Positions 17,675-27,558 of a stretch of 64,000 bases of DNA are shown one piece after another. The notes beneath the pieces were generated by a model. It was not told the DNA's origin and searched no databases. It saw only the letters and a list, made by a program, of their open reading frames with translations. Both the position numbers and the translations under genes were made by a program. Numbering within the stretch: position 1 is the first letter of the stretch; the number at the start of each line of letters is the position of its first letter. Where the stretch lies: NCBI RefSeq assembly GCF_025666195.1, contig NZ_CP102592.1:3906001-3970000 (forward strand), written 5' to 3'. The DNA is from Xanthomonas sp. CFBP 8443 (GTDB taxonomy: Bacteria > Pseudomonadota > Gammaproteobacteria > Xanthomonadales > Xanthomonadaceae).

Positions 17675-20600
17675 TCAGGCGTGGCCGCCCACCGACGGCG
17701 TCTGCGCCTCCAAGTGCTGCAGGCGTTGCTTCAGCGCGTCCGGCGAACGCGTGTACGGCGCCAGCAGCGCGTAGAACGCCGGCACCACGAACAGCGACAA
17801 CAGCGTGGACACCGACACCCCGAAGATCACCACGATGCCGATGGTGGCGCGGCTGGCCGAGCCGGGTCCGCCGGCGACCACCAGCGGGATCGCGCCGACC
17901 ACGGTGGCCAGCGAGGTCATCAGGATCGGCCGCAGCCGCACCGCCGACGATTCGACGATGGCCTCGCGCACGCTGCGGCCCTCGTCGCGCAACTGGTTGG
18001 CGAACTCCACGATCAGGATGCCGTTCTTGGCCGCCAACCCGACCAGCATGACGATGCCGATCTGGCTGAACAGGTTGAGCGTGCCGCCGCTGAGCGCCAG
18101 GCCGATCAGCGCGCCGAGCACCCCCAGCGGCACAGTGAGCATGATCACCAGCGGATGGATGAAGCTCTCGAACTGCGCCGCCAGCACCAGGTACACGATC
18201 AGCAGCGCCAGCGCGAAGGTCAGCAGCACCGCGCCGCCGGCCTTCTGGTATTCGCGCGATTCGCCCTTCCAGTCGATCTGCGCGTAGTCCGGCAGCTCCT
18301 CGCGCGCCACCTGCTGCGCCCAGACGATCGCCTCGCCGAGCGGATAGCCCGGGGCCAGGCCGGCGTTGATGGTGATCGCGCGCAAGCGGTTGAAGCGGTG
18401 CAGGTTGCCCGGCTCGGCGACCTCGCGCAGCGTCACCAGGTTGGACAGCGGGATCAGCTGGCCGCCATCGGCGCGCACGCGGATCGCGGCCAGGTCGTCC
18501 GGGGTGGCGCGGCCGTCGCGGCTGGCCTGCAGCATCACGTCGTATTCCTCGCCGTTGTCGACGAAGGTGGTGACCTGGCGCGCGCCCATCAGCGTTTCCA
18601 GGGCGCGGCCGATCTCGGTGACCGGCACGCCGAGGTCGGCGGCGCGCTGGCGGTCGATCTCCACGCGCATCTGCGGCCGGGTTTCCTTGTAGTCCGAATC
18701 GGCGCCGACCAGGCCCGGGTTGTCGCCGATGCGCGCCAGGATGCGGTCGCGCCATTGCGCGATCTCGGCGTAGTCGGGGCCGCCGAGCACGATCTGGAAC
18801 GGCTGCCCGCGGCTGTTGACCAGGCCGCCGCCGACCTGGGTGCGCGCGCGCACGCCGGGCAGCGCGGCCAGTTCCTGCTGCAGCTGCGCGGCGACGTCGG
18901 CGGTGGCCACCTCGCGCTGTCCCCAGTCCTGCAGGAACACGCTGACCCGCCCGGTATGCATCTCCTCGCTGACGCCGAAACTGCCGGGCACGCGCGGGTT
19001 GGCGCGCCGGATCGGCTTGTCCTCGCCGCGGTGGCGATCGAGGATGCCCTCCACCTGGTGCATCTGCCCGACGGTGTAGTCGAAACCGGCGCCCTCGGGC
19101 GCATCGATCATGACCTGGAACGACCCGCGGTCCTCCGCCGGCGCCAGTTCCGACGGAATGCTCCGCGCCAGCAATGCGCTGGCGGCGACCGCCGCCAGCA
19201 TCAGCGCGCCGAACAGCCAGTAGCGGCCGACGTGGCGCTCGAGCACGCGCCGGTAGCGGTTGCTGATGCCCTGCAAGCGCGCCTCGATCCAGCCATGCAC
19301 GCGGTTGGGCTTCTCCTTGGCGTGCGCCTTGAGCAGCTTGGACGACATCATCGGCGTCAGCGTCAGCGCGACGAACGCGGAGATCGCCACCGCCGCGGCC
19401 AGCGCCACCGCCAGCTCGCGGAACAGCCGGCCGGTGTTGCCCTCCAGGAAGCCCACCGGCAGGAACACCGCCACCAGCACCGCGGTGGTGGCGATCACCG
19501 CGAACGCGACCTGCGCGGTGCCTCGCCGCGCGGCGACCAGCGCCGGCTCGCCCAGGTCGACGCGGCGCTGGATGTTCTCCACCACCACGATCGCATCGTC
19601 CACCACCAGGCCGATGCACAGCACCAGCGCGAGCAGGGTCAGCAGGTTGATCGAGAAGCCGAACGCGTACAGCGCGATGAACGCGGCGATCAGGCACACC
19701 GGCACCGTCACCGCCGGGATCAGCGCGGCGCGCACGCTGCCCAGGAACAGCCAGATCACCACCAGCACCAGCACCACCGCCTCGATCAGCGTGTGGTACA
19801 CGCGCTCCACCGAGGCATCGATGAACACGGTGGTGTCGAAGGCGACGAAGATGTTGGTGCCCTTGGGCAGGCTCTGCTGGATCTGCTGCGCGGCCGCGCG
19901 CGCGGCGCGGGCCACGTCCAGGCTGTTGGCGGTGGAAGTCTTGACGATGCCCAGGCCGACGTTGGGCACGCCGTTGCTGCGGAAATAGGCGCGGCGTTCG
20001 GCCGAGGCCAGCTCCACCTTGGCCACGTCGCCCAGCCGCACCACGTAGCCGTCGCCGCCCTTGCGCAGCGGGATCGCGGCGAAGTCCGCCGGCGTGCGGT
20101 AGCCGCGCTCCACGCGCAGGGTGAAATCGCGGTCGGCCGATTCCAGCCGCCCGGCCGGCAGTTCCACGTTCTCGCGCGCCAGCGCCGCTTCCACGTCGGC
20201 GACGGTGAGCCCGCGCGCGGCCAACTGGTCGCGCTCCAGCCAGATCCGCATCGCATAGCGCTGGCGCCCGCCCAGCCGCACCTGGGCCACGCCGTCGATG
20301 CTGGACAGGCGGTCGACCACGTAGCGCTCGGCATAGTCGGACAGCTGCAGCGCATCCATCGTGCTGGAGCTCATGTTGAGCCAGATGATGGCGTCGGCAT
20401 CGGCCTCGACCTTGGCGATCTCCGGCGGATCGGCTTCGTCCGGCATGCGGTCCAGCACCCGGCTGACCGCATCGCGCACGTCGTTGGCGGCGGCCTCGAT
20501 GTCGCGGCTGACGCGGAACTCGATGCTGATGTCGGCCACGCCGTTGGAACTGCGCGCCTCGATCGTCTCGATGCCTTCGATGCCGGCCAGCGCATCCTCC

Positions 20601-20800
20601 AGCACCTGGGTGATGCGGCTTTCCACCACCGCCGCCGATGCGCCGGGATAGCGAACCTCCACCGAGACGATCGGCGGATCGATCGCCGGCAGCTCGCGCA
20701 GGGTCAGGCGGCTGTACGCCATCACCCCCAGTACCACCAGCAGCAGGCTCATCACCGCGGCGAACACCGGCCGCGTGATCGAGACGTCCGACAGTTTCAT
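17675..20800 (-). CDS. RND efflux pump inner-membrane subunit (HAE-1 type)
   Basis: Proton-driven tripartite efflux pump trimer subunit, 1041 aa, the usual length for AcrB/MexB-like proteins. N terminus MKLSDVSITRPVFAAVMSLL (TM1), first porter loop from about 30 (YPGASAAVVESRITQVLED), TM4 proton-relay pair in LVLCIGLVVDDAIVVVEN, second porter loop about 550-860, and final helices with MLVGLAAKNGILIVEFANQL. The membrane fusion protein is directly upstream and its stop overlaps this ATG (ATGA). No outer-membrane factor gene is adjacent, so a shared TolC-type channel elsewhere is likely. Substrates unknown. Confidence 0.95.
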   Translation of the reverse strand: MKLSDVSITRPVFAAVMSLLLVVLGVMAYSRLTLRELPAIDPPIVSVEVRYPGASAAVVESRITQVLEDALAGIEGIETIEARSSNGVADISIEFRVSRDIEAAANDVRDAVSRVLDRMPDEADPPEIAKVEADADAIIWLNMSSSTMDALQLSDYAERYVVDRLSSIDGVAQVRLGGRQRYAMRIWLERDQLAARGLTVADVEAALARENVELPAGRLESADRDFTLRVERGYRTPADFAAIPLRKGGDGYVVRLGDVAKVELASAERRAYFRSNGVPNVGLGIVKTSTANSLDVARAARAAAQQIQQSLPKGTNIFVAFDTTVFIDASVERVYHTLIEAVVLVLVVIWLFLGSVRAALIPAVTVPVCLIAAFIALYAFGFSINLLTLLALVLCIGLVVDDAIVVVENIQRRVDLGEPALVAARRGTAQVAFAVIATTAVLVAVFLPVGFLEGNTGRLFRELAVALAAAVAISAFVALTLTPMMSSKLLKAHAKEKPNRVHGWIEARLQGISNRYRRVLERHVGRYWLFGALMLAAVAASALLARSIPSELAPAEDRGSFQVMIDAPEGAGFDYTVGQMHQVEGILDRHRGEDKPIRRANPRVPGSFGVSEEMHTGRVSVFLQDWGQREVATADVAAQLQQELAALPGVRARTQVGGGLVNSRGQPFQIVLGGPDYAEIAQWRDRILARIGDNPGLVGADSDYKETRPQMRVEIDRQRAADLGVPVTEIGRALETLMGARQVTTFVDNGEEYDVMLQASRDGRATPDDLAAIRVRADGGQLIPLSNLVTLREVAEPGNLHRFNRLRAITINAGLAPGYPLGEAIVWAQQVAREELPDYAQIDWKGESREYQKAGGAVLLTFALALLIVYLVLAAQFESFIHPLVIMLTVPLGVLGALIGLALSGGTLNLFSQIGIVMLVGLAAKNGILIVEFANQLRDEGRSVREAIVESSAVRLRPILMTSLATVVGAIPLVVAGGPGSASRATIGIVVIFGVSVSTLLSLFVVPAFYALLAPYTRSPDALKQRLQHLEAQTPSVGGHA

Positions 20801-21894
20801 CGGCCGCGGTCCGCGGCGCCGTTCGCGCCACCGGCGCCGGGCGCCGCCGCGGCGGTATCGACCACCGCCACGCCCGGGCGCAGCTTGCCGGTGCCGTCGA
20901 CGACGATGCGCTGGCCGGCGGCCAGCCCGTCCAGGATCTCGACCAGGCCGCTGCGGCGCACCCCGGTGCGCACGTCGACGCGCTCGACCTTGCCGTCGGC
21001 ACCGACCCGGTACACGAACGACTCGCGGCCGACCTGCACCACCGCGATCTCCGGGATCACCAGCGCCTGCCGCTCGGGGCGGTACAGGCGCACGTCCATC
21101 AGCATGCCCGGGCGCAGCGCGCGGTCGGCGTTGTCGAAATCGGCGCGCACGGTGATCGCGCGGGTGGCGCTGTCCACCCGCGCATCGACGGTGCTGACGA
21201 CGCCCTCGAAGCTGCGCCCCGGATAGGCCACGCTGGCGCCGCCGACCTTGTCGCCGACCGCCACCGAGGCCATCGCCGCCTCGGGCACCTGGAAGTCCAC
21301 GTAGACCCGCGCCACGTCGTCGAGCGTGGCGATCGTCGCATCCGGGGTCAGCAGCGAGCCGGGGCTGATCTGGCGCAGGCCGAGCACGCCGGCGAACGGC
21401 GCGCGCACGCTGCGGTCGCCGATGTCCGCGCGCATCTGCAGCACCCGCGCCTCGGCGGCATCGCGCAGCGCGCGTTGCGTGTCCAGCTGCGCGCGCGACA
21501 CCAGCTGCCGGCCGACCAGCTCACTCTGCCGCCGGTACAGCTGCTCGGCCTCGGTGAAGGTGGCCTCGGCCTCGCGCAGCGCGGCCTGCTGGCTCTGCCC
21601 GCGCAGCGTCACCAGCGGCGCGCCGGCCGCCACCTCCTGGCCGCTGTCGAAATGCACCCGCTCCACGATCTCACTGACCTTGGCGGTCAGCGTCACCGAT
21701 TCGCGCGCCTTGACCGTGCCCAGCGACGACAGGCTGTCGCTCCACGGCCGCACCGCCGCCGTCTGCAGCGTCACCGGCACGGCGTCGGCGGTCTTCGCCG
21801 GCGCGGGCGGCTTGCCGCAGGCGATCAGGGCGATGGACAGCGAGACGAGGCACGCCAGGCGGACGCCGGCGCGTGGTCGGTGCGGCATGAGCAT
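20797..21894 (-). CDS. RND efflux membrane fusion (adaptor) lipoprotein
   Basis: Periplasmic adaptor linking the RND pump to an outer-membrane channel, 365 aa. The signal peptide ends in the lipobox LIAC, so it is probably lipid-anchored. Order: lipoyl half (ESVTLTAKVSEIVERVHFDS), short alpha-hairpin (about 105-160), second lipoyl half (DRSVRAPFAGVLGLRQISPG), beta-barrel (VYVDFQVPEAAMASVAVGDK), membrane-proximal domain ending in a Gly/Ala tail. Starts at 21894 or 21888 are both possible (MLMPHRP or MPHRP). ATGA overlap with the pump gene indicates a two-gene operon. Confidence 0.92.
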   Translation of the reverse strand: MLMPHRPRAGVRLACLVSLSIALIACGKPPAPAKTADAVPVTLQTAAVRPWSDSLSSLGTVKARESVTLTAKVSEIVERVHFDSGQEVAAGAPLVTLRGQSQQAALREAEATFTEAEQLYRRQSELVGRQLVSRAQLDTQRALRDAAEARVLQMRADIGDRSVRAPFAGVLGLRQISPGSLLTPDATIATLDDVARVYVDFQVPEAAMASVAVGDKVGGASVAYPGRSFEGVVSTVDARVDSATRAITVRADFDNADRALRPGMLMDVRLYRPERQALVIPEIAVVQVGRESFVYRVGADGKVERVDVRTGVRRSGLVEILDGLAAGQRIVVDGTGKLRPGVAVVDTAAAAPGAGGANGAADRGR

Positions 21895-22061
21895 CCCGGA
21901 CGCAAGAGGTTTAGCCCAGTTTAACGGGACGACGTGACGGTCGTTGACACAGACCGGCCATGACCAACGACCCTTGCCAGCGCCGCCGGACGCCCTTCGC
22001 CAGCGCCTGCCGCCACGCCACTGGCGGTGCAGGCGCCAGGTCATCGAACCGGATTACCCGC

Positions 22062-22487
22062 TCAGGCGGAGCCGGACCCGCGACGGCGGGTGAAGTACGG
22101 GTACGCCGCCATGAACGCGAGCGCGCAAGCGCTGCCGAACAGCGCGCGCAGCGCCTGGCCGGCGCTGTGCGGGATCTTCCACGCCTGCAGCGCGCTGTCG
22201 TACCAAGTCAGCTGCAACAGCAGCACGCCGAACACCGCCATCGGCAGGCCAAAGACGAACCAGCCGAACACCCGCAACGCCGGTTTGGTCCGCCGGTCCT
22301 GCAGCTTGCCGACGATCTCGGTGGTCGCCAGGTGGTACTGGAACGGATCGCTGGTGGAATACAGCGGACGCTGCGTCGGTGGCGGTTCCGGGCGCACCGG
22401 CTGATCGGTCACCTGTTCCACGGCCGCCGGCGCGACCAGCTCGGTGACATTGGTCCTGGCCAGCAAGGCCTGCATCTTCGGATCCAC
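22062..22487 (-). CDS. Hypothetical two-helix membrane protein
   Basis: A 141-aa protein of unknown function. The soluble N-terminal half (MQALLARTNVTELVAPAAVE) is followed by two predicted membrane helices (about 82-103, FGWFVFGLPMAVFGVLLLQL; about 116-132, ALRALFGSACALAFMAAYP) and a basic tail TRRRGSGSA. GTG at 22487 is chosen because AGGGGGA lies 5-6 bases upstream, a strong Shine-Dalgarno; the first ATG (22475) lacks one. Shares a strand with the RND operon and the aminopeptidase gene but is separated from both by about 165 bp. Confidence 0.65.
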   Translation of the reverse strand: MDPKMQALLARTNVTELVAPAAVEQVTDQPVRPEPPPTQRPLYSTSDPFQYHLATTEIVGKLQDRRTKPALRVFGWFVFGLPMAVFGVLLLQLTWYDSALQAWKIPHSAGQALRALFGSACALAFMAAYPYFTRRRGSGSA

Positions 22488-22647
22488 GCGTTCCCCCTGA
22501 ACGTCGTGCGGCCGCTGCGCCACTCGCGCCGCCGCCGCGTGGACACGGCCTCCGGAGCGGTCGCCGCGGATCCCTACCGCATCCCTGCTGCCATAGCATG
22601 CGCAACATCGCCGCGGCCGGCAATGCCGGCGCGGCGGCATCCGTGCC

Positions 22648-25329
22648 TCAGCGCACGAGCGGCGCGGCGCGCTGCTGCTGCCGCAGCGCGCTGCACAGCC
22701 GGATCGTCTCGGCGGTCTGCGCCAGGCCGCGATCGGCGCCGCTGAGCTGTTGCAGGCGTGGCGCGAAGAACGCCTCGAGGCGCTCGGCCTCGGCCACCTC
22801 GCAGCCGCCAGACGCGGCCAGCGCCGGCAGGCGGCCGCCGTCGAAGGACCCGGACCGCGCGACGAGGCGGTCGAAGTGGGCGGTGTACCAGCTCCACATG
22901 GATTCATGGGTGGCGGCATCGGCATGCGCGCCCATCAGCAGGCTCGTCATCTCGCCGACCTTGACCGCGTCGGTCAGCGCGACATCGCGCACCTTCTGCA
23001 GTTGCCGCGGATCGCGCACCATCGACAGCGCAGCGATCATCGCGTTGCGCTGCGCCGGTTCGCCATGACTGCGCAGCGCCGCCAGCAGCGCGTCCACGGC
23101 CGCGTCGCCGCGCTCCTGCACCGCCACCGCCAACGCACTGCCGAGCAGGTCCGGATCGGCGGCGGCGAAGTCCGGGCCACGGCCGTTGCTGCCGGCCAGC
23201 ACCGCATCGCCCTGCGCCAGCAGCGCCTGGCGCACCGCCGGCACGCCCAGCTCCACGCCGAGCAGGCTGGCCAGATCCGTGCGCAGCGCCACGTCGTCGG
23301 CGCTGTCGCTGGCGCGGCGCCGGTAGCCCAGCGCCTGCAGGCGCGCACCAAACGCCTGTTCGGCCTGGCTGCGCAGCGCGGCACGTTGGGCGTCGTCGGT
23401 CGCCAACACGCGCCAGATCCAGCCGAAGCGGTCGACCAGCGCGGTCGCCACCGGCGCGGCCGGTGCCGGCGCCAGCCGCTGCATCGCCGCGACCACGTCG
23501 GCGCTGTCGGCATCGCCCCTGCGGAACGCCGCGTCGATGGCATCGGCATAGGCGAGCTTTTCGGCGTCGCCGAGCGCATCCAGGTGGCGGCCCAGCGTGT
23601 CCAGCTGCGCCTTCGGCAGGCCGAAGCGGTAATAGCCGGCGCCCTCGGCGTTCGGCAGCACCCAACTGTTCTTGTCGGCGCCCTGCAGCACGATGCTGCC
23701 GTCGGCGCCGGACAGCATCGTGCAGGCGCGTCGCGCGCCTTGCGCGGTGCCGTACTTCACGCACACCGGCAGGCCCCAGCTGCGCGCGGCCTCGCCGCTG
23801 GAGCCCAGCGGCAGGTAGCGCTGCTGCTGCAGCCGCAGCACCGCGCCCTGCCTGCCGGGCTCCAGCCGGGCCTGCACGTAGGGCACGCCGGGCTGGTCGA
23901 GGAAACTGCGGAAGGCGGCCTTGAAGTCGTCGCCCTTGCCGGCCGCCACGGCGATCGCATCGATCAGGTCGTCGGCGGTAGCGTTGCCGAAGCGGTGCGC
24001 GGCGATGTAGCTGCGCATCCCGGTGCGGAAGGTGTCGGCGCCGACGAAGGCCTCGAACATCCCCAGCACCGCCGCACCCTTCTTGTAGGTGATGCTGTCG
24101 AATGCGGTCTCGATGTCGCCGTTGCCGGTGATCGGCTGGCGGATCTTGCGCGCGCTGACCAGGCTGTCGTTGTCCATCGCGGTCTGCGCGGATGCGACGC
24201 GGTCCAGGTCGGCGCGGTACTCCGGGCGCAGCTGCATGGTGATCTTCTGCTGCATCCAGGTGGCGAACGCCTCGTTGAGCCACAGGTCGTCCCACCAGGT
24301 CATGGTGACCGTGTCGCCGGTCCACTGGTGCGCCAGTTCGTGCGCGGTGACGTTGAACGAGCCCTGCAAGTTGCGCCGCGGCGAATCCTCGTCCAGCAGC
24401 AGCAACCAGTCGCGGAAGGTGACGAAGCCCGGGTTCTCCATCGCGCCGGCGGAGAAATCCGGCGCGGCCACCAGGTCGAGCTTGTCGAACGGATAGCCGA
24501 AGCCGTAGTAGTCCTCGAGCGCGGTGATGATGGCCGGGGTCTGTTCCAGCGCGCGCCGGATGCGCGGCCCCTGGCCCTGCGCGGTGACGCCGCGCAGCGG
24601 CGTGGCGTGCGCGCGCTGCGGCGTGGCCGGCAGCGCCGGTGCGTCGACCACGTCCCACGGGCCGACGCCGTAGGCGACCAGGTAGGTCGGCAGCGGCTCG
24701 GTCTCGGCGAAGCGCACCGTCTTCCAGCCCTTGCCGGCGGGACTGGTGGCGACGGCCTGGGTGTTGGCCAGGGCCTGGTCGGCCTCGGGCACGGTCAGGC
24801 GCAGCGCGAACGGGGTCTTCAGCGACGGCTCGTCGAAGCCCGGGAACGCGTAGCGCGCGCTGATCGGCTCCATCTGCGTGAGCGCATACGCATGGCCCTG
24901 GTATCTGACCTGGTACAGACCCTGCAACTGCTGGTTGAGCGGGGCGCTGTAGGCGATCGTCAGGGTCAGTTCCTGCGGCTGCAGCACGCGACCGAACGCG
25001 ATGCGCGCCACGCCGGCCTGCGCGTCGGCCTGCGCGTAGCGCACCGCGAACGGCGTGCCGGTGGCGGTGCGCAGCGTGGCCTTGGCGACGCGCAATTCCT
25101 TGCCGTGCAGCCAGAGGTGGTCGGACGCCTGCGCGAGCCGCACGCGGATCGTGGCGGTGCCGCTGAATGAGGGCTGCGCCGGGTCGATCTTCAGGTCCAG
25201 CGCGTAGTGCTGCGGCACCGCCCAGGGCGGCAGGCGCCCGCTCGGCACCGCGTCGGGCGCCTGCGCAAAAGCCGCGCCGCAGCACAGCGCCAACACAGAG
25301 GGCAACAAGGAAAGCGACAGGCGGGCCAT
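22648..25329 (-). CDS. Exported M1 family zinc aminopeptidase
   Basis: An 893-aa aminopeptidase N-like enzyme with a signal peptide (MARLSLSLLPSVLALCCGAAFAQ, 23 residues, cleavage after AFA), so periplasmic or secreted. M1 landmarks: the substrate-recognition motif GAMEN near residue 295, zinc site HELAHQWTGD (HExxH, near 327) with WLNEAFATWM supplying the third ligand, and FDSITYKKGAAVLGMFE after it. The C-terminal ERAP1-like helical domain runs from about 560 to the end. The ATG at 25329 yields a proper signal sequence; the in-frame extension upstream is Arg-rich and unlikely. Confidence 0.93.
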   Translation of the reverse strand: MARLSLSLLPSVLALCCGAAFAQAPDAVPSGRLPPWAVPQHYALDLKIDPAQPSFSGTATIRVRLAQASDHLWLHGKELRVAKATLRTATGTPFAVRYAQADAQAGVARIAFGRVLQPQELTLTIAYSAPLNQQLQGLYQVRYQGHAYALTQMEPISARYAFPGFDEPSLKTPFALRLTVPEADQALANTQAVATSPAGKGWKTVRFAETEPLPTYLVAYGVGPWDVVDAPALPATPQRAHATPLRGVTAQGQGPRIRRALEQTPAIITALEDYYGFGYPFDKLDLVAAPDFSAGAMENPGFVTFRDWLLLLDEDSPRRNLQGSFNVTAHELAHQWTGDTVTMTWWDDLWLNEAFATWMQQKITMQLRPEYRADLDRVASAQTAMDNDSLVSARKIRQPITGNGDIETAFDSITYKKGAAVLGMFEAFVGADTFRTGMRSYIAAHRFGNATADDLIDAIAVAAGKGDDFKAAFRSFLDQPGVPYVQARLEPGRQGAVLRLQQQRYLPLGSSGEAARSWGLPVCVKYGTAQGARRACTMLSGADGSIVLQGADKNSWVLPNAEGAGYYRFGLPKAQLDTLGRHLDALGDAEKLAYADAIDAAFRRGDADSADVVAAMQRLAPAPAAPVATALVDRFGWIWRVLATDDAQRAALRSQAEQAFGARLQALGYRRRASDSADDVALRTDLASLLGVELGVPAVRQALLAQGDAVLAGSNGRGPDFAAADPDLLGSALAVAVQERGDAAVDALLAALRSHGEPAQRNAMIAALSMVRDPRQLQKVRDVALTDAVKVGEMTSLLMGAHADAATHESMWSWYTAHFDRLVARSGSFDGGRLPALAASGGCEVAEAERLEAFFAPRLQQLSGADRGLAQTAETIRLCSALRQQQRAAPLVR

Positions 25330-25521
25330 GGGACGGCTTCTTCGACGGCGAGGAGCCGTGGACTTAAGCACGCGCGGCGCCGGGTGTCATGTGGCCGAGG
25401 ACCCATGCGCGTGCGCGCGGGCCGGTGTAGCGCCGGTCCCTGCATGCGCGCTGCAGCGCGTCGCGCTCGCGGCGAACGCGACGCAGCTACCGGTGTGCGC
25501 CGGACAGCGCGCTGCCGCAGC

Positions 25522-27558
25522 TCAGTCCTGCGCGTCCAGCCAGGCCAGCACCCGCGCCGCCAGCGCCTCGGCGTTGTCGCCATCGGCCTGCAGGTGCAGT
25601 TCCGGCTGCGCCGGCGCCTCGTACGGCGAATCGATGCCGGTGAAGTTGGGGATCTGCCCGGCGCGCGCCTTGGCGTACAGCCCCTTGACGTCGCGCGCCT
25701 CGGCCACGTGCAGCGGCACGTCGACGAACACCTCGACGAACTCGCCGTCCTCGAAACGCGACCGCGCCATCGCGCGCTCGGCGCGGAACGGCGAGATGAA
25801 GCTGACCAGCACGATCAGCCCGGCGTCGGCCATCAGCCTGGCGACCTCGGCGACGCGGCGGATGTTCTCCACCCGGTCCTCGTCGGTGAAGCCGAGGTCG
25901 CGGTTGAGGCCGTGGCGGACGTTGTCGCCATCGAGCAGGAAGGTGTGCCGGCCCTGCGCATGCAGCCGCTTCTCGACCAGGTTGGCGATGGTCGACTTGC
26001 CGGCGCCGGACAGGCCGGTGAACCACAGCACCTTCGGCGCCTGGCCCTTGATCCGTGCGCGCGCCGCCTTGTCCACGTCCAGGTGTTGCCAGTGCACGTT
26101 GCCGGCGCGGCGCAGCGCGAAGTCGAGCGTGCCGGCGGCGACGGTGGCGTTGCTCTGCCGGTCGATCAGGATGAAACCGCCGAGCGCACGGTTGCGCACG
26201 TACGGCTCGAACGCGATCGGTTCGTCCAGCGCCAGGTTGCAGTAGCCGACCTCGTTGAGCTCCAGGCGCTTGGCCGCCAGCCGCTCCTGCGTGTTCACGT
26301 CGATGCGGTGCTTGATCTCGCTGACGCTGGCCGACACGGTGCGGGTGCCGAGCTTGAGCCAGTACGGGCGCCCCGGCAGCAACGCGGCATCGTCCATCCA
26401 CAGCACGTGCGCGGCGAACTGGTCGGCCACTTCCGGCGGGTCGCCGGCGGCGGCGATGACGTCGCCGCGGCTGATGTCGATCTCGTCGGCCAGGGTCAGC
26501 GTCACCGCCTGCCCGGCCACCGCGTGCGCGACATCGCCGTTGCCGTCGAGCACCCGCGCCACGGTGGAGCGGCGCGCCGACGGCAGCACCACCACCGCAT
26601 CGCCCGGGCGCACCTGGCCGGCCGCGAGCGTGCCGGCGAAACCGCGGAACTGCTGGTTCGGGCGATTGACCCATTGCACCGGCAGGCGCAGGCCGCTGTC
26701 GGCGTCGCGCGCTTCCAGGTCCAGGCCTTCCAGGTGTTCGAGCAAGGCCGGGCCGGCGTACCAGGGCGTGCGCGCGGACCGCTGCGACAGGTTGTCGCCG
26801 TCCAGCGCCGACAGCGGGATGCACTGCACCTGGGCGATGCCCAGCTGCGCGGCCAGCGCCCGGTAGCTGGCGGCGATCGCGTCGAAGGTGGCCTGGTCGA
26901 AGCCGACCAGGTCCATCTTGTTGACCGCCAGCACCACGTGGCGGATGCCGAGCAGCGAGACGATGTAGCTGTGGCGGCGGGTCTGGGTCAGCAGGCCCTT
27001 GCGCGCATCGACCAGCACCACCGCCACGTCGGCGCTGGACGCGCCGGTGGCCATGTTGCGGGTGTACTGCTCGTGGCCGGGGCAGTCGGCGACGATGAAC
27101 TTGCGCCGGTCGGTATCGAAGTAGCGGTAGGCCACGTCGATGGTAATGCCCTGCTCGCGCTCGGCGGCCAAGCCGTCGAGCAGCAGCGCGTAGTCGATCT
27201 CGCCGCCACGGGTGCCGTGGCGCTTGCTGTCGGCGCTGAGCGCTGCGAGCTGGTCGTCGAACAGGCGCTTGCTGTCGTACAGCAGGCGCCCGATCAAGGT
27301 GCTCTTGCCGTCGTCGACGCTGCCGCAGGTGATGAAGCGCAGCAGCGGTTTTTGTTCGTGCTGTTGCAGGTAGGCGGCGATGGCGTTGCCGCCGTCGCCG
27401 CGGGACTCGGGACTCGGGACTCGGGACTCGGACGACCCCGCGAACTGAGAGTCCGCGCCGGACGCAGACAGTCGCCCAACGGCCGAATCTGGGGTCTCAA
27501 GTTCCGGTGCTTTTTCGAGTCCCGAGTCCCGAGTCCCGAGTCCCGCATGAATAGCCAT
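25522..27558 (-). CDS. cysNC: Bifunctional sulfate adenylyltransferase large subunit / APS kinase
   Basis: With CysD it makes APS from sulfate and ATP using GTP hydrolysis, then phosphorylates APS to PAPS; 678 aa. CysN part: P-loop [31 protein letters not shown]. CysC part from about residue 490: [13 protein letters not shown]-loop and [16 protein letters not shown]. Start ATG at 27558 shares one base with the cysD stop (TGATG). Very unusual: codons about 5-50 are made of an inverted heptad element (4 x GGGACTC, spacer, 4 x GAGTCCC) read in frame ([10 protein letters not shown] ... [10 protein letters not shown]) before the family N terminus [10 protein letters not shown] resumes. No usual in-frame start lies after the repeat. 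Probably CysB-activated. Confidence 0.95.
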   Translation of the reverse strand: MAIHAGLGTRDSGLEKAPELETPDSAVGRLSASGADSQFAGSSESRVPSPESRGDGGNAIAAYLQQHEQKPLLRFITCGSVDDGKSTLIGRLLYDSKRLFDDQLAALSADSKRHGTRGGEIDYALLLDGLAAEREQGITIDVAYRYFDTDRRKFIVADCPGHEQYTRNMATGASSADVAVVLVDARKGLLTQTRRHSYIVSLLGIRHVVLAVNKMDLVGFDQATFDAIAASYRALAAQLGIAQVQCIPLSALDGDNLSQRSARTPWYAGPALLEHLEGLDLEARDADSGLRLPVQWVNRPNQQFRGFAGTLAAGQVRPGDAVVVLPSARRSTVARVLDGNGDVAHAVAGQAVTLTLADEIDISRGDVIAAAGDPPEVADQFAAHVLWMDDAALLPGRPYWLKLGTRTVSASVSEIKHRIDVNTQERLAAKRLELNEVGYCNLALDEPIAFEPYVRNRALGGFILIDRQSNATVAAGTLDFALRRAGNVHWQHLDVDKAARARIKGQAPKVLWFTGLSGAGKSTIANLVEKRLHAQGRHTFLLDGDNVRHGLNRDLGFTDEDRVENIRRVAEVARLMADAGLIVLVSFISPFRAERAMARSRFEDGEFVEVFVDVPLHVAEARDVKGLYAKARAGQIPNFTGIDSPYEAPAQPELHLQADGDNAEALAARVLAWLDAQD
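27402..27545. repeat. Inverted heptad-repeat element (copy H4) inside cysNC
   Basis: Left arm 27402-27431 has four perfect GGGACTC units. Right arm 27516-27545 has four perfect GAGTCCC units. The spacer is about 85 bp. The whole element lies within the 5' coding region of cysNC (minus strand). Seven-base units are not a multiple of three, so unit gain or loss would change the reading frame. Confidence 0.9.

Noticed and set aside
17681..21226. A 1181-codon plus-strand frame opposite the RND operon
   Set aside because: It is antisense to a firmly identified RND pump and adaptor; its His/Gln/Arg-rich composition has no family resemblance.
27402..27545. Sequencing artefact explaining the heptad repeat in cysNC
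   Set aside because: The frame stays open through both arms and the spacer, and the same element occurs at other loci, so an assembly error is unlikely, though unit number should be confirmed.
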